Positions 32,839-43,868 of a DNA stretch of 64,000 nt are shown here, in pieces. Below the pieces are notes generated by a model that was not told where the DNA came from, searched no databases, and worked only from the letters and a program-made list of their open reading frames with translations. The DNA lies in contig NZ_JASVWB010000002.1 of assembly GCF_030287445.1 (NCBI RefSeq), forward strand, positions 5,146,001 through 5,210,000. Reading direction: 5' to 3'. The position numbers and the translations under genes were made by a program. The DNA comes from Streptomyces sp. ALI-76-A (lineage in GTDB: Bacteria; Actinomycetota; Actinomycetes; Streptomycetales; Streptomycetaceae). Position 1 is the stretch's first letter; the number at the start of each line of letters is the position of its first letter.

Positions 32839-32856
32839 TTGTGACCTGCTTCACAT
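32839..32856. promoter_or_regulatory. Rex operator in front of nuoA
   Basis: TTGTGACCTGCTTCACAT has the TGTGA-N6-TCACA core of Streptomyces Rex operators (consensus TTGTGAAN4TTCACAA). Rex is an NADH/NAD+-sensing repressor of respiratory genes and nuo is a known target class. Located just downstream of the predicted transcription start, Rex binding would block the operon when NADH is low. Confidence 0.85.
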
Positions 32857-32961
32857 GTTCGCGATCTTCGCCGGGACGAGCGGGGGTCGCCGACCCGTGA
32901 GACGGACGTGAGCCCGATGCCATCGCCAGCAGTCAGTGCCGACTGAGAGGAGCGAGGAGCG

Positions 32962-33321
32962 GTGAACGCGTATGCGCCCATCCTCGTACTGGGAGCCCTC
33001 GGGGCAGGCTTTGCGATCTTCTCCGTGGTCATGGCCACGCTGATCGGTCCGAAGCGGTACAACCGGGCCAAACTCGAGGCCTACGAGTGCGGGATCGAGC
33101 CGACCCCCACGCCGGCCGGCGGCGGGCGTTTCCCGATCAAGTACTACCTGACGGCGATGCTCTTCATCGTCTTCGACATCGAGATCGTCTTCCTCTACCC
33201 CTGGGCCGTCACCTTCGACGCCCTGGGTGTCTTCGGGCTCGTCGAGATGCTGCTCTTCGTGCTCACCGTCTTCGTCGCGTACGCGTACGTATGGCGGCGC
33301 GGCGGCCTGGAATGGGACTGA
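32962..33321 (+). CDS. nuoA: NADH-quinone oxidoreductase subunit A
   Basis: This encodes 119 residues with three membrane helices. The conserved cytoplasmic loop [23 protein letters not shown] precedes the second helix [20 protein letters not shown], with its conserved acidic residues. It is a membrane-arm subunit of complex I near the quinone site. The GTG start follows GAGGAGCGAGGAG. It is the first gene of a 14-gene operon, with the Rex operator about 105 bases upstream. Confidence 0.97.
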   Translation: MNAYAPILVLGALGAGFAIFSVVMATLIGPKRYNRAKLEAYECGIEPTPTPAGGGRFPIKYYLTAMLFIVFDIEIVFLYPWAVTFDALGVFGLVEMLLFVLTVFVAYAYVWRRGGLEWD

Positions 33322-33334
33322 GGGGCCTTTAGCC

Positions 33335-33889
33335 ATGGGACTCGAAGAAAAGCTGCCGAGCGGATTCCTGCTGACCACCGTCGAGCAGGCCGCGGGCTGG
33401 GTGCGCAAGTCGTCGGTCTTCCCCGCCACCTTCGGCCTCGCCTGCTGCGCCATCGAGATGATGACCACCGGCGCCGGCCGCTACGACCTGGCCCGCTTCG
33501 GCATGGAGGTCTTCCGCGGATCCCCGCGCCAGGCCGACCTGATGATCGTCGCCGGCCGGGTCAGCCAGAAGATGGCGCCGGTGCTCCGGCAGGTCTACGA
33601 CCAGATGCCGAACCCGAAGTGGGTGATCTCCATGGGGGTCTGCGCCTCCTCGGGCGGCATGTTCAACAACTACGCCATCGTCCAGGGCGTCGACCACATC
33701 GTCCCGGTCGACATCTACCTCCCCGGCTGCCCGCCGCGCCCGGAGATGCTGATGGACGCCATCCTCAAGCTCCACCAGAAGATCCAGAGCTCCAAGCTCG
33801 GCGTGAACGCCGAGGAGGCCGCCCGTGAGGCGGAGGAGGCGGCGCTCAAGGCCCTGCCGACGATCGAGATGAAGGGGCTGCTGAGGTGA
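33335..33889 (+). CDS. nuoB: NADH-quinone oxidoreductase subunit B
   Basis: This encodes 184 residues. It carries the ligands of the terminal [4Fe-4S] cluster N2: C37 and C38 ([11 protein letters not shown]), C103 (GVCASSGG) and C132 (PGCPPRPEM). It passes electrons to menaquinone at the interface with NuoD. The ATG at 33335 is used; residues upstream in the open frame come from the nuoA region in another frame. The C-terminus is a short acidic extension ([14 protein letters not shown]). Confidence 0.97.
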   Translation: MGLEEKLPSGFLLTTVEQAAGWVRKSSVFPATFGLACCAIEMMTTGAGRYDLARFGMEVFRGSPRQADLMIVAGRVSQKMAPVLRQVYDQMPNPKWVISMGVCASSGGMFNNYAIVQGVDHIVPVDIYLPGCPPRPEMLMDAILKLHQKIQSSKLGVNAEEAAREAEEAALKALPTIEMKGLLR

Positions 33890-34662
33890 GCGACGCGAAC
33901 GGCACCAACGGGGCGTCGAACGGGACCGACGGGGCGTCCGACGGCACCAACCCCGAGAAGGACCTCTCGGCCTCCAACCTTCCCGGCCAGCGCGGCCAGG
34001 GGGGCGAGGAGATCCGCGTCCAGCGCGGCATGTTCGGCGCCGACAGCGGCGGCGACACCTCCGGCTACGGCGGCCTGGTCCGCTCGGTCCGGCTTCCGGG
34101 ACCGGCGAGCCGTCCCTACGGCGGCTGGTTCGACGAGGTCGCCGACGAACTGGAAGGCGCGCTGGAGGAGCAGGGACTCCTGCCCGACAACGCGATCGAG
34201 CGGACCGTCGTGGACCGCGACGAGCTCACCTTCCACATCGAGCGCGAGCACCTGCTCCGCGTCGCCCGCACGCTGCGCGACGACCCGGCCCTGCGCTTCG
34301 AGCTCTGCACCGGCGTCAGCGGCGTGCACTACCCGCAGGACAAGGGCCGCGAGCTGCACGCCGTCTACCACCTGCGCTCGATCACCCACAACCGGCTGAT
34401 CCGCCTCGAAGTCAGCGCCCCGGACACCGACCGGCACATCCCGTCCCTCGTCCCGGTCTATCCGACCAACGACTGGCACGAGCGCGAGACCTACGACTTC
34501 TTCGGCATCGTCTTCGACGGTCACCCGGCCCTGACGCGGATCATGATGCCGGACGACTGGCAGGGCCACCCGCAGCGCAAGGACTATCCCCTCGGCGGCA
34601 TCCCCGTCGAGTACAAGGGCGCCCAGATCCCGGCTCCGGACCAGCGGAGGTCGTACTCGTGA
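33886..34662 (+). CDS. nuoC: NADH-quinone oxidoreductase subunit C
   Basis: This encodes 258 residues. The conserved 30-kDa-subunit domain runs from about residue 70 to the end and includes the signature [40 protein letters not shown]. The first 40 residues are a low-complexity hydrophilic extension with repeated NGxxGAS units, usual in actinobacteria but poorly conserved. The GTG start overlaps the nuoB stop by four bases. Confidence 0.97.
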   Translation: MSDANGTNGASNGTDGASDGTNPEKDLSASNLPGQRGQGGEEIRVQRGMFGADSGGDTSGYGGLVRSVRLPGPASRPYGGWFDEVADELEGALEEQGLLPDNAIERTVVDRDELTFHIEREHLLRVARTLRDDPALRFELCTGVSGVHYPQDKGRELHAVYHLRSITHNRLIRLEVSAPDTDRHIPSLVPVYPTNDWHERETYDFFGIVFDGHPALTRIMMPDDWQGHPQRKDYPLGGIPVEYKGAQIPAPDQRRSYS

Positions 34663-35981
34663 GCACTTCGCACGCCTCCCCTCGGGAAACCACCGAGGGC
34701 ACCGTCTACACGGTCACCGGTGGCGACTGGGACGAGGTCGTCCAGTCCGCGGCCCGAGCCGACGACGAGCGCATCGTCGTCAACATGGGCCCCCAGCACC
34801 CCTCCACCCACGGTGTGCTCCGCCTGATCCTGGAGATCGAGGGCGAGACCGTCACCGAGGCCCGCTGCGGCATCGGCTACCTCCACACCGGCATCGAGAA
34901 GAACCTCGAGTACCGCACGTGGACGCAGGGCACCACGTTCGTGACGCGCATGGACTACCTGACGTCCTTCTTCAACGAGACCGGCTACTGCCTGGCCGTC
35001 GAGAAACTCCTCGGCATCGAGGACCAGATCCCCGACCGGGCCACGCTCATCCGCGTGCTCCTGATGGAGCTGAACCGGCTCTCCTCGCACCTGGTGTGCA
35101 TCGCCACCGGCGGCATGGAACTCGGCGCCACCACGATCATGATCTACGGATTCCGTGATCGTGAAATGATTCTCGACATCTACGAGCTCATCACGGGCCT
35201 GCGGATGAACCACGCGTACATCCGCCCCGGCGGACTCGCCCAGGACCTGCCGCCCGGCGCGGTGGACCACATCCGCGAGTTCGTGAAGAAGATGAAGAAG
35301 AACCTCCCGGAGTACGACAAGCTCGCCACCGGCAACCCCATCTTCAAGGCCCGCATGCAGGACATCGGCTACCTCGATCTGGCCGGCTGCATGGCCCTCG
35401 GCGCCACCGGCCCGATCCTGCGCTCCACCGGCCTGCCGCACGACCTGCGCAAGGCACAGCCCTACTGCGGCTACGAGACGTACGACTTCGACGTCCCGAC
35501 CACCGACACCTGCGATGCCTACGGCCGCTTCCTGATCCGCCTGGAAGAGATGCGCCAGTCCCTGCGGATCGTCGAGCAGTGCCTGGACCGGCTCCAGCCC
35601 GGCCCGGTCATGGTCACCGACAAGAAGATCGCCTGGCCCGCCCAGCTCGCCCTGGGACCGGACGGCCTGGGCAACTCCCTCGACCACATCAAGAAGATCA
35701 TGGGTACCTCCATGGAGGCCCTGATCCACCACTTCAAGCTGGTCACCGAGGGCTTCCGCGTCCCGCCGGGACAGACGTACGCGGCCGTCGAGTCGCCCAA
35801 GGGCGAGCTCGGGGTGCACGCCGTGTCCGACGGCGGCACCCGCCCCTACCGGGTCCACTTCCGCGACCCGTCCTTCACCAACCTTCAGGCCATGGCGGCG
35901 ATGTGCGAGGGCGGCCAGGTCGCCGACGTCATCGTCGCCGTGGCGTCCATCGACCCCGTGATGGGAGGCGTCGACCGGTGA
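34659..35981 (+). CDS. nuoD: NADH-quinone oxidoreductase subunit D
   Basis: This encodes 440 residues of the 49-kDa subunit. It shows [46 protein letters not shown] and the C-terminal [39 protein letters not shown]. With NuoB it forms the quinone-binding pocket. Its GTG start overlaps nuoC by four bases. Confidence 0.97.
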   Translation: MSTSHASPRETTEGTVYTVTGGDWDEVVQSAARADDERIVVNMGPQHPSTHGVLRLILEIEGETVTEARCGIGYLHTGIEKNLEYRTWTQGTTFVTRMDYLTSFFNETGYCLAVEKLLGIEDQIPDRATLIRVLLMELNRLSSHLVCIATGGMELGATTIMIYGFRDREMILDIYELITGLRMNHAYIRPGGLAQDLPPGAVDHIREFVKKMKKNLPEYDKLATGNPIFKARMQDIGYLDLAGCMALGATGPILRSTGLPHDLRKAQPYCGYETYDFDVPTTDTCDAYGRFLIRLEEMRQSLRIVEQCLDRLQPGPVMVTDKKIAWPAQLALGPDGLGNSLDHIKKIMGTSMEALIHHFKLVTEGFRVPPGQTYAAVESPKGELGVHAVSDGGTRPYRVHFRDPSFTNLQAMAAMCEGGQVADVIVAVASIDPVMGGVDR

Positions 35982-36877
35982 CCACCTCTTCTTCGGAGCG
36001 GGGCGTCAGCCTGGGCATGCCCGAACTGCCCGCGCCCACGTACCCGGACGACGTCCGCGCCCGGCTGGAGACGGACGCGCGCGCGATCATCGCCCGCTAC
36101 CCGGACTCCCGCTCGGCCCTGCTGCCGTTGCTGCACCTCGTGCAGTCGGAGGAGGGCCATGTCACGCGCACCGGCATGCGGTTCTGCGCGGAGGTGCTGG
36201 ACCTGACCACCGCGGAGGTGACCGCGGTCGCCACCTTCTACACCATGTACCGGCGCAAGCCGTCGGGCGACTACCAGGTGGGGGTCTGCACCAACACCCT
36301 CTGCGCGGTGATGGGCGGTGACGCGATCTTCGAGGAGCTCCAGGAACACCTGGGCGTCGGCAACGGCGAGACCACCGACGACGGCAAGGTCACCCTGGAG
36401 CACATCGAGTGCAACGCGGCCTGCGACTTCGCGCCGGTGCTGATGGTCAACTGGGAGTTCTTCGACAACCAGACCCCGGCCACCGCCAAGCGCCTCGTCG
36501 ACGACCTGCGCGCGGGCCGTCCGGTCGAGCCCACCCGCGGGGCCCCGCTGTGCACCTTCAAGGAGACCGCGCGGATCCTGGCCGGCTTCCCCGACGAGCG
36601 GCCCGGGGCCGTCGAGGCGAGCGGCAGCGCGGGAGCCGCCTCGCTGGTGGGCCTCCGCCTGGCCAGGGGAGAGGCCGCGCCCGCGCGCGTGGTCCATCCG
36701 CGCGACGGCGGACCGCACAACGAGCCGCGCGACGGCGGTCCGCACGACGAGCCGCAGGACAGGACCGCGCACCGCCCGTCACCGACGGAACACCTGAGCT
36801 CGCACGACGCGCCGCAGGACACGTCGGCCTCCGACCCGGCCCACCCGGCCGGGCCCACCGCCGAGGAGGGGGAGTGA
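35978..36877 (+). CDS. nuoE: NADH-quinone oxidoreductase subunit E with long C-terminal tail
   Basis: This encodes 299 residues. The 24-kDa-subunit core (about residues 20-205) has the four [2Fe-2S] ligands C104, C109, C145 and C149 (VCTNTLC, CNAAC). The last 90 residues are a disordered, His/Asp/Pro-rich tail with near repeats RDGGPHNEP and [10 protein letters not shown]. coli NuoE has about 166 residues, so this tail is a large addition. The GTG start overlaps nuoD by four bases. Confidence 0.95.
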   Translation: MTTSSSERGVSLGMPELPAPTYPDDVRARLETDARAIIARYPDSRSALLPLLHLVQSEEGHVTRTGMRFCAEVLDLTTAEVTAVATFYTMYRRKPSGDYQVGVCTNTLCAVMGGDAIFEELQEHLGVGNGETTDDGKVTLEHIECNAACDFAPVLMVNWEFFDNQTPATAKRLVDDLRAGRPVEPTRGAPLCTFKETARILAGFPDERPGAVEASGSAGAASLVGLRLARGEAAPARVVHPRDGGPHNEPRDGGPHDEPQDRTAHRPSPTEHLSSHDAPQDTSASDPAHPAGPTAEEGE

Positions 36878-38223
36878 TGACCTTGGCAGCCGAGATCAAA
36901 GACACCAGCCCCGAGAAGCTGCTGTCACCCGTGCTGTCGGCCTTCTGGGACGAGGACAGGTCCTGGACGCTGGACGTCTACCGACGCCACGACGGATACG
37001 AGGGGCTCCGCAAGGCGCTCGCCATGTCGCCGGACGACCTGATCGCGTACGTCAAGGAGTCCGGTCTGCGCGGTCGCGGCGGCGCGGGATTCCCCACGGG
37101 AATGAAGTGGCAGTTCATCCCGCAGGGGGATGGAAAGCCGCACTATCTAGTTGTCAACGCCGACGAGTCGGAGCCGGGGACCTGCAAGGACATCCCGCTC
37201 CTCTTCGCGAACCCGCACAGCCTCATCGAGGGCATCGTCATCGCGTGTCATGCCATCAGGTCGTCGCATGCCTTCATCTATCTGCGGGGTGAAGTCGTCC
37301 CTGTGCTGCGGCGGTTGCACTCAGCCGTCGCTGAGGCCTACGCGGCGGGCTACCTCGGCGAGAACATCCTGGGCAGCGGCCTCGACCTCGAACTCACCGT
37401 GCACGCCGGCGCGGGCGCGTACATCTGCGGTGAGGAGACCGCGCTCCTGGACTCGCTCGAAGGCCGCCGGGGTCAACCGCGGCTCCGTCCCCCTTTCCCT
37501 GCTGTCGCGGGCCTCTACGCGTGCCCGACTGTGGTGAACAACGTCGAGTCGATCGCGTCGGTTCCCGCGATCCTGAACAAGGGCAAAGACTGGTTCAGGT
37601 CGATGGGCAGCGAGAAGTCGCCGGGCTTCACGCTCTACTCGCTCAGCGGCCATGTCACCAGTCCCGGTCAGTACGAGGCCCCGCTCGGCATCACGCTCCG
37701 GCAGCTCCTCGACATGAGCGGCGGCATCCGGGCCGGACACCGCCTCAAGTTCTGGACGCCCGGGGGCTCCTCGACTCCGATGTTCACCGACGAGCACCTC
37801 GACGTCCCTCTTGACTACGAAGGAGTGGGTGCCGCGGGTTCCATGCTCGGCACAAAAGCTCTGCAGTGCTTCGACGAGACGACCTGCGTCGTGCGTGCCG
37901 TGACCCGCTGGACCGAGTTCTACGCGCACGAGTCCTGCGGCAAGTGCACCCCCTGCCGCGAAGGGACCTACTGGCTCGTGCAGTTGCTGCGTGACATCGA
38001 GGCCGGGAAGGGCGCCATGTCCGACCTCGACAAGCTGAACGACATCGCCGACAACATCAACGGCAAGTCCTTCTGCGCCCTCGGCGACGGCGCCGCCTCG
38101 CCGATCTTCTCCTCGCTCAAGTACTTCCGCGAGGAGTACGAGCAGCACATCACGGGCCGCGGCTGCCCCTTCGACCCGGCCAAGTCGACGGCCTGGGCCG
38201 ACCGCACGGAGGTGAACGCATGA
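36877..38223 (+). CDS. nuoF: NADH-quinone oxidoreductase subunit F
   Basis: This encodes 448 residues. The NADH/FMN-binding region [16 protein letters not shown] is at residues 63-78, and the [4Fe-4S] N3 ligands are C354, C357, C360 and C400 ([16 protein letters not shown]). It oxidises NADH and hands electrons to the Fe-S chain. The ATG overlaps the nuoE stop (TGATG); the GTG three bases earlier is an alternative. Between about 37110 and 37860 third positions are noticeably less G/C rich (for example CTA GTT, ACA AAA GCT) than in the neighbouring nuo genes. Confidence 0.97.
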   Translation: MTLAAEIKDTSPEKLLSPVLSAFWDEDRSWTLDVYRRHDGYEGLRKALAMSPDDLIAYVKESGLRGRGGAGFPTGMKWQFIPQGDGKPHYLVVNADESEPGTCKDIPLLFANPHSLIEGIVIACHAIRSSHAFIYLRGEVVPVLRRLHSAVAEAYAAGYLGENILGSGLDLELTVHAGAGAYICGEETALLDSLEGRRGQPRLRPPFPAVAGLYACPTVVNNVESIASVPAILNKGKDWFRSMGSEKSPGFTLYSLSGHVTSPGQYEAPLGITLRQLLDMSGGIRAGHRLKFWTPGGSSTPMFTDEHLDVPLDYEGVGAAGSMLGTKALQCFDETTCVVRAVTRWTEFYAHESCGKCTPCREGTYWLVQLLRDIEAGKGAMSDLDKLNDIADNINGKSFCALGDGAASPIFSSLKYFREEYEQHITGRGCPFDPAKSTAWADRTEVNA

Positions 38224-40724
38224 CCGTGACCACCAACGCTCCCGCAGGCGGGGGAGAGGCGGCGGTCCCGCCGGAGGATCTCGTCTCGCTGACGATCGAC
38301 GGCGCCGAGATCAGCGTGCCCAAGGGCACCCTGGTCATCCGGGCCGCCGAGCAGCTCGGCATCGAGATCCCCCGGTTCTGCGACCACCCCCTGCTCGACC
38401 CGGCCGGCGCCTGCCGCCAGTGCATCGTCGAGGTCGAGGGCCAGCGCAAGCCGATGGCGTCCTGCACCATCACGTGCACCGACGGGATGGTGGTGAAGAC
38501 CCACCTCTCCTCGCCCGTCGCCGAGAAGGCCCAGCACGGTGTGATGGAGCTGCTGCTCATCAACCACCCGCTGGACTGCCCGGTCTGCGACAAGGGCGGC
38601 GAGTGCCCGCTCCAGAACCAGGCCATGTCGCACGGCAACGCCGAGTCCCGCTTCACAGGCAAGAAGCGGACCTTCGAGAAGCCCGTCCCGATCTCCCCGC
38701 AGGTGCTGCTCGACCGTGAGCGGTGCGTGCTGTGCGCCCGTTGCACCCGCTTCTCCAACCAGGTCGCGGGCGACCCCATGATCGAGCTGCTGGAGCGGGG
38801 CGCGCTCCAGCAGGTCGGCACCGGCGAGGGCGACCCCTTCGAGTCGTACTTCTCCGGCAACACCATCCAGATCTGCCCGGTCGGCGCGCTGACCTCGGCG
38901 GCGTACCGATTCCGCTCCCGTCCCTTCGACCTGATCTCCTCGCCCTCCGTCTGCGAGCACTGCTCCAGCGGCTGCGCGACCCGCACCGACCACCGGCGCG
39001 GCAAGGTCATGCGGCGGCTCGCCGCCAACGACCCCGAGGTCAACGAGGAGTGGATCTGCGACAAGGGGCGGTTCGCGTTCCGGTACGCGCAGCAGCGGGA
39101 CCGGCTCCAGACGCCGTTGGTGCGCAACGCCGAGGGCGAGCTGGTACCGGCCTCCTGGCCGGAGGCGCTGCAGATCGCCGCTCAGGGGCTGCTCGCCTCG
39201 CGCGGTCGGACCGGCGTCCTGACCGGCGGCCGCCTCACCATCGAGGACGCCTACGCGTACAGCAAGTTCGCCCGGGTGGCGCTCGGCACCAACGACATCG
39301 ACTTCCGCGCGCGCGTCCACAGCGCCGAGGAGGCCGACTTCCTCGCCGCCCAGGTCGCCGGACGGGGCCGTGACCTCGACGGTACGGGCGTCACGTACAC
39401 CGCTCTGGAGAAGGCGCCCGCGGTCCTGCTGGTCGGGTTCGAGGCCGAGGAGGAGGCACCCGGCGTCTTCCTGCGGCTGCGCAAGGCCTGGCGCAAGCAC
39501 GGACAGAAGGTGTTCTCCCTCGCCACGCACGCCACGCGCGGTCTGGAGAAGGCCGGCGGCACGCTGCTGCCGGCGGCTCCCGGCACCGAGACCGAATGGC
39601 TGGACGCGCTCGCGAGCGGGACCGGCCTGGAGGGCGACGGGGCGACGGCGTCCCAGGCACTGCGGGCCGAGGGCGCGCTGATCGTCGTGGGCGAGCGGCT
39701 GGCCGCGGTGGCGGGCGCACTGACGGCCGCGGTACGGGCCGCGACCGCGACCGGCGCCCGGCTGGTGTGGATCCCGCGCCGGGCCGGGGAGCGCGGCGCT
39801 CTGGAAGCCGGCGCGCTGCCCACGCTGCTGCCGGGCGGACGTCCGGCCACGGACCCGCGCGCGCGGGACGAGGTCGCCGCGCTCTGGGGCCTGGCCGAAC
39901 TCCCGCACCGCTACGGGCGCGACACCGGCCAGATCGTCGAGGCCGCCGCCGACGGCGAGCTCCAGGCGCTGGTGGTCGCCGGTGTGGAGGTCACCGACCT
40001 GCCGCATCCGGCACGCGCGCGTGCGGCCCTCTCCGAGGTCGGCTTCCTGGTCTCGCTGGAACTGCGGCCCAGCGAGGTCACCGCGCTCGCGGACGTCGTC
40101 CTCCCGGTCGCCGCGGTCGCCGAGAAGGCCGGCACCTTCCTCAACTGGGAGGGCCGGGTGCGCTCGTTCGAGGCCGCGCTCAAGCCCGACCACATGACCC
40201 GGCGCCTGGCGCCCACCGACGCCCGCGTGCTGCAGATGCTGGCCGACGCCATGGACGTCCACCTGGGTCTGCCGGATCTGCGCACCGCGCGGGCGGAGCT
40301 GGACCAGCTGGGCGCCTGGGGCGGACCGCGGGCCACCGAACCCCGGGAGACCGCCGCCTCGTTGCCGCGGCCCGCCGCCGGCGAGGCGGTCCTGGCCGGG
40401 CACCGGCTGCTGCTCGACCAGGGTGTGCTCCAGCAGGGCGACGAGGCGCTCGCCGGGACGCGGCACGCCGCCCACGCGCGCGTGTCGCCCGCGACCGCCG
40501 CCGAAGCCGGCGTGCAGGACGGCGATGTCCTCGCCGTGACCGGTCCCGCCGGAGCCGTCGCGTTCCCGCTGCGGATCACCGAGATGCCCGACCGGGTGGT
40601 CTGGCTCCCGCTGAACTCAGTCGCCGGGGGCGTCGCCTCCGACACCGGGGCGCGGCCCGGCTCACTCGTCCGCATCGGACCGGCGACGCCCGCCGCCGAA
40701 GCCCTCAAGGAGGTGGAGGCATGA
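38220..40724 (+). CDS. nuoG: NADH-quinone oxidoreductase subunit G
   Basis: This encodes 834 residues. The N-terminal [2Fe-2S] domain has C54, C65, C68 and C82. A His/Cys [4Fe-4S] site follows in [17 protein letters not shown], then [10 protein letters not shown] with the later CPVGALTS, and the [12 protein letters not shown] cluster near residue 242. From about residue 300 it becomes a molybdopterin-oxidoreductase-like domain that lacks a cofactor in complex I. The C-terminal half is Ala-rich and weakly conserved. The ATG overlaps nuoF by four bases. Confidence 0.96.
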   Translation: MTVTTNAPAGGGEAAVPPEDLVSLTIDGAEISVPKGTLVIRAAEQLGIEIPRFCDHPLLDPAGACRQCIVEVEGQRKPMASCTITCTDGMVVKTHLSSPVAEKAQHGVMELLLINHPLDCPVCDKGGECPLQNQAMSHGNAESRFTGKKRTFEKPVPISPQVLLDRERCVLCARCTRFSNQVAGDPMIELLERGALQQVGTGEGDPFESYFSGNTIQICPVGALTSAAYRFRSRPFDLISSPSVCEHCSSGCATRTDHRRGKVMRRLAANDPEVNEEWICDKGRFAFRYAQQRDRLQTPLVRNAEGELVPASWPEALQIAAQGLLASRGRTGVLTGGRLTIEDAYAYSKFARVALGTNDIDFRARVHSAEEADFLAAQVAGRGRDLDGTGVTYTALEKAPAVLLVGFEAEEEAPGVFLRLRKAWRKHGQKVFSLATHATRGLEKAGGTLLPAAPGTETEWLDALASGTGLEGDGATASQALRAEGALIVVGERLAAVAGALTAAVRAATATGARLVWIPRRAGERGALEAGALPTLLPGGRPATDPRARDEVAALWGLAELPHRYGRDTGQIVEAAADGELQALVVAGVEVTDLPHPARARAALSEVGFLVSLELRPSEVTALADVVLPVAAVAEKAGTFLNWEGRVRSFEAALKPDHMTRRLAPTDARVLQMLADAMDVHLGLPDLRTARAELDQLGAWGGPRATEPRETAASLPRPAAGEAVLAGHRLLLDQGVLQQGDEALAGTRHAAHARVSPATAAEAGVQDGDVLAVTGPAGAVAFPLRITEMPDRVVWLPLNSVAGGVASDTGARPGSLVRIGPATPAAEALKEVEA

Positions 40725-42085
40725 GCCCGTACCTCGCCGCTGAAGACCTCTCGATGTTCGGCACCGATCCCTGGTGGCTGGTCGTCGTCAAGGCGGTGTT
40801 CTGCTTCGCCTTCCTGATGCTGACCGTGCTGTTCTCCATCGTGTGGGAGCGCAAGGTCGTCGCCTGGATGCAGCTGCGCATCGGCCCCAACCGGCACGGC
40901 CCCTGGGGCATGCTCCAGTCGCTCGCCGACGGCATGAAGCTGATGCTCAAGGAAGACGTCATCGTCAAGCGCGCGGACAAGGTGGTCTACGTCCTCGCGC
41001 CGATCGTCGCGGCCATCCCGGCCTTCATGGCGATCGCGGTGATCCCCTTCGGCCCGGCCGGCAACGAGATCTCGATCTTCGGACACCGCACCGCGATGCA
41101 GCTCACCGACCTGCCGATCGCGATGCTCTACATCCTCGCGGTCGCCTCGGTCGGCATCTACGGCATCGTCCTCGCGGGCTGGAGTTCCGGATCCACCTAT
41201 CCGCTGCTGGGCGGCCTGCGGTCCTGCGCGCAGATGATCTCGTACGAGATCGCCATGGGCGCCGCGTTCGCCTCGGTGTTCCTCTACTCGGGGTCGATGT
41301 CGACCTCGACGATCGTCGAACAGCAGCAGGACCGCTGGTACATCCTCCTGCTGCCGGTCTCCTTCCTGATCTACATCGTGACGATGGTCGGCGAGACCAA
41401 CCGCGCCCCCTTCGACATGCCCGAGTCCGAGGGCGACCTGGTCGGCGGCTTCAACACCGAGTACTCGTCGATCAAGTTCGCGATGTTCATGCTCGCCGAG
41501 TACGTGAACATGGTGACGGTCTCGGCCGTGTCCGTGACGCTCTTCCTGGGCGGCTGGCGGGCCCCGTGGCCGGTCAGCACCTTCTGGGAGGGCGCGAACC
41601 ACGGCTGGTGGCCGATGCTCTGGTTCGTCATCAAGGTGCAACTGCTGCTCTTCTTCTTCATCTGGCTGCGCGGCACGCTCCCGCGGGTCCGCTACGACCA
41701 GCTGATGAAGCTCGGCTGGAAGGTCCTCATCCCGGTCTCCCTGGTGTGGCTGATGCTCGTCGCCACCGTGCGGACCCTCCGGAACGAGAACTACGAGTTC
41801 ACCGACATCGCCCTCTACATCGCCGGCGGCGTCATCACCCTGTTGCTGCTCTCCTTCGTCGTCGACATCTTCCGGGAGAAGGCGAAGGCGGCCGAACAGC
41901 CAGTCGAAGAACCGGCCGGCTTCGACCCGATGGCGGGCGGATTCCCCGTGCCGCCGCTGCCCGGGCAGGACCTTCCGCCGGTGCCGCGACGCCGCTCCCG
42001 TCGTGAGCGGGAGCTGATTGTCAGTGGTGGACCGGATACTGCGAGTGACGGATCTTCGGATGGAAAGGAGGCGTCCGATGGCTGA
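40721..42085 (+). CDS. nuoH: NADH-quinone oxidoreductase subunit H
   Basis: This encodes 454 residues with about eight membrane helices. Conserved segments are [38 protein letters not shown] and [27 protein letters not shown], which line the quinone channel. A cytoplasmic C-terminal tail of about 55 residues is charged and ends in a Ser/Asp-rich stretch. The start overlaps nuoG by four bases. Confidence 0.97.
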   Translation: MSPYLAAEDLSMFGTDPWWLVVVKAVFCFAFLMLTVLFSIVWERKVVAWMQLRIGPNRHGPWGMLQSLADGMKLMLKEDVIVKRADKVVYVLAPIVAAIPAFMAIAVIPFGPAGNEISIFGHRTAMQLTDLPIAMLYILAVASVGIYGIVLAGWSSGSTYPLLGGLRSCAQMISYEIAMGAAFASVFLYSGSMSTSTIVEQQQDRWYILLLPVSFLIYIVTMVGETNRAPFDMPESEGDLVGGFNTEYSSIKFAMFMLAEYVNMVTVSAVSVTLFLGGWRAPWPVSTFWEGANHGWWPMLWFVIKVQLLLFFFIWLRGTLPRVRYDQLMKLGWKVLIPVSLVWLMLVATVRTLRNENYEFTDIALYIAGGVITLLLLSFVVDIFREKAKAAEQPVEEPAGFDPMAGGFPVPPLPGQDLPPVPRRRSRRERELIVSGGPDTASDGSSDGKEASDG

Positions 42086-42719
42086 GGAGCCGAAGGAGAC
42101 CCAACCCGGTTTCCAGAATCCCGTGGCCGGCTTCGGTGTGACCTTCAAGGCCATGTTCAAGAAGCGGCTGACCGAGCAGTACCCGGAGCAGAAGAAGACC
42201 ACCGCTCCCCGGTTCCATGGACGGCACCAGCTCAACCGCCATCCGGACGGCCTGGAGAAGTGCGTCGGCTGCGAACTGTGCGCCTGGGCCTGCCCCGCCG
42301 ACGCCATCTACGTGGAGGGCGCCGACAACACCGACGAGGAGCGCTACTCGCCGGGCGAGCGGTACGGCCGCGTCTACCAGATCAACTACGCCCGCTGCAT
42401 CCTGTGCGGCCTGTGCATCGAGGCGTGCCCCACCCGCGCGCTGACCATGACCAACGAGTTCGAGCTGGCCGACTCCAGTCGCGCCAACCTCATCTACACC
42501 AAGGAGCAGCTGCTCGCCGGCCTCGAAGAGGGCATGGTCGACAGCCCGCACTCCATCTTCCCGGGCACGGACGAGCAGGACTACTACCGCGGCCTGGTGA
42601 CGGAGGCCGCGCCCGGCACCGTGCGCCAGGTCGCCGTCTCCAAGGGCGAGGTACCGCAGGAGGCCGCCTCGACCTTCGGCGAGGACGAGCCGACGACGGA
42701 GAAGGTGATCGGCCGATGA
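42078..42719 (+). CDS. nuoI: NADH-quinone oxidoreductase subunit I
   Basis: This encodes 213 residues from ATG 42078, chosen because AAAGGAGGCG lies at ideal spacing; the frame is open 60 bases further upstream. Two [4Fe-4S] ferredoxin motifs bind N6a and N6b: C62, C65, C68 and C72 ([12 protein letters not shown]), and C107, C110, C113 and C117 ([12 protein letters not shown]). It overlaps the end of nuoH by eight bases. Confidence 0.97.
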   Translation: MAEEPKETQPGFQNPVAGFGVTFKAMFKKRLTEQYPEQKKTTAPRFHGRHQLNRHPDGLEKCVGCELCAWACPADAIYVEGADNTDEERYSPGERYGRVYQINYARCILCGLCIEACPTRALTMTNEFELADSSRANLIYTKEQLLAGLEEGMVDSPHSIFPGTDEQDYYRGLVTEAAPGTVRQVAVSKGEVPQEAASTFGEDEPTTEKVIGR

Positions 42720-43558
42720 GCGCGCAACTCGCCGCCTACTCCACCTCCACGGGTGAGGCCTTCCAGTTCTGGCTCCTCGGGACCGTCGCCGTGATCGGCG
42801 CCCTGTGCACCGTCTTCATGAGGCGGGCCGTGCACAGCGCGCTCTGTCTGGCCGGCACCATGATCATCCTGGCGGTGTTCTACCTCGCCAACGGCGCCTA
42901 CTTCCTGGGAGTCGTGCAGATCGTCGTCTACACCGGCGCGATCATGATGCTGTTCCTGTTCGTGGTGATGCTCGTCGGCGTCACCGCGGCGGACTCGCTG
43001 AAGGAGACCATCAGGGGTCAGCGCTGGCTGGCCCTGCTGTGCGGGCTCGGGTTCGGCATCCTGCTGGCCGCGGGCATCGGCAACGCCTCCCTCACGGAGT
43101 TCAACGGACTCGCCCAGGCCAACGCCAACGGCAACGTGGAGGGCCTCGCCGCCCTCATCTTCACCAAGTACGTGTTCGCCTTCGAGATCACCGGCGCCCT
43201 GCTGATCACGGCCGCCGTCGGCGCCATGGTGCTCACCCACCGCGAGCGCACCGAGCGGCCGAAGACCCAGCGCGAGCTGGCCGGGGAGCGCGTACGGGAA
43301 GGCAAGCAACTGCCTCCGCTGCCCGCCCCCGGTGTGTACGCCCGGCACAACGCGGTGGACATCGCCGGCCTGCTCCCGGACGGCACCGCGTCCGAGCTCA
43401 CCGTCATCAAGACGCTGCGCGAGCGCGGTCAGATCCGGGACGTGTCCGCCGAGGCCCTCAACGACCTGAAGGCCCTGGAGCAGCGCGCCGAGGAGCGCCT
43501 GGAGCGGACCCCGATCGAGCCGTCTCCCTACAAGCGGGCCGAGGAGGCGTCGAAGTGA
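42716..43558 (+). CDS. nuoJ: NADH-quinone oxidoreductase subunit J
   Basis: This encodes 280 residues. Five membrane helices lie in the first 175 residues, with the conserved [26 protein letters not shown]. The last 100 residues form a charged cytoplasmic tail ([31 protein letters not shown]) absent from E. coli NuoJ. The ATG overlaps the nuoI stop by four bases. Confidence 0.96.
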   Translation: MSAQLAAYSTSTGEAFQFWLLGTVAVIGALCTVFMRRAVHSALCLAGTMIILAVFYLANGAYFLGVVQIVVYTGAIMMLFLFVVMLVGVTAADSLKETIRGQRWLALLCGLGFGILLAAGIGNASLTEFNGLAQANANGNVEGLAALIFTKYVFAFEITGALLITAAVGAMVLTHRERTERPKTQRELAGERVREGKQLPPLPAPGVYARHNAVDIAGLLPDGTASELTVIKTLRERGQIRDVSAEALNDLKALEQRAEERLERTPIEPSPYKRAEEASK

Positions 43559-43854
43559 ACCCCGTCAACTACCTCTACCTGGCCGCCCTGTTGTTCACCA
43601 TCGGCGCGACCGGCGTACTGATCAGGCGCAACGCCATCGTCGTGTTCATGTGCGTCGAGCTGATGCTCAACGCCTGCAACCTCGCGTTTGTCGCCTTCTC
43701 CCGGATGCACGGCAATCTGGACGGCCAGATCATCGCCTTCTTCACGATGGTCGTCGCCGCCGCGGAGGTCGTGGTCGGGCTCGCGATCATCGTGTCGCTG
43801 TTCCGTTCCCGCCACTCGGCCTCGGTCGACGACGCCAGCCTGATGAAGCTGTAA
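43555..43854 (+). CDS. nuoK: NADH-quinone oxidoreductase subunit K
   Basis: This encodes 99 residues with three membrane helices. Conserved glutamates sit in [18 protein letters not shown] and [17 protein letters not shown], part of the proton pathway. The start GTG overlaps nuoJ by four bases. Length and layout are standard. Confidence 0.97.
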   Translation: MNPVNYLYLAALLFTIGATGVLIRRNAIVVFMCVELMLNACNLAFVAFSRMHGNLDGQIIAFFTMVVAAAEVVVGLAIIVSLFRSRHSASVDDASLMKL

Positions 43855-43868
43855 GGGGTCGCTGAATC

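Larger units (their letters stand above)
32197..32961. other. 765-base divergent regulatory region between nlpC and nuoA
   Basis: No gene is supported, and the region is clearly lower in GC than its neighbours. It holds a TGTGG-TGCG-CCACA inverted repeat (32240-32253) in the nlpC leader, a pair of 20-base direct repeats (32443 and 32484), a pair of 18-base direct repeats (32758 and 32791), an inverted CGTGAA...TTCACG pair (32528-32550) and a Rex-type operator (32839). The length suggests long leaders or multiple regulators. I could not identify a c-di-AMP riboswitch, although such elements precede some Streptomyces wall-hydrolase genes. Confidence 0.7.

Noticed and set aside
32197..32961. c-di-AMP (ydaO-type) riboswitch in the nlpC leader
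   Set aside because: Such riboswitches precede some Streptomyces wall hydrolase genes, but I could not recognise its conserved core here. A covariance-model search would decide.
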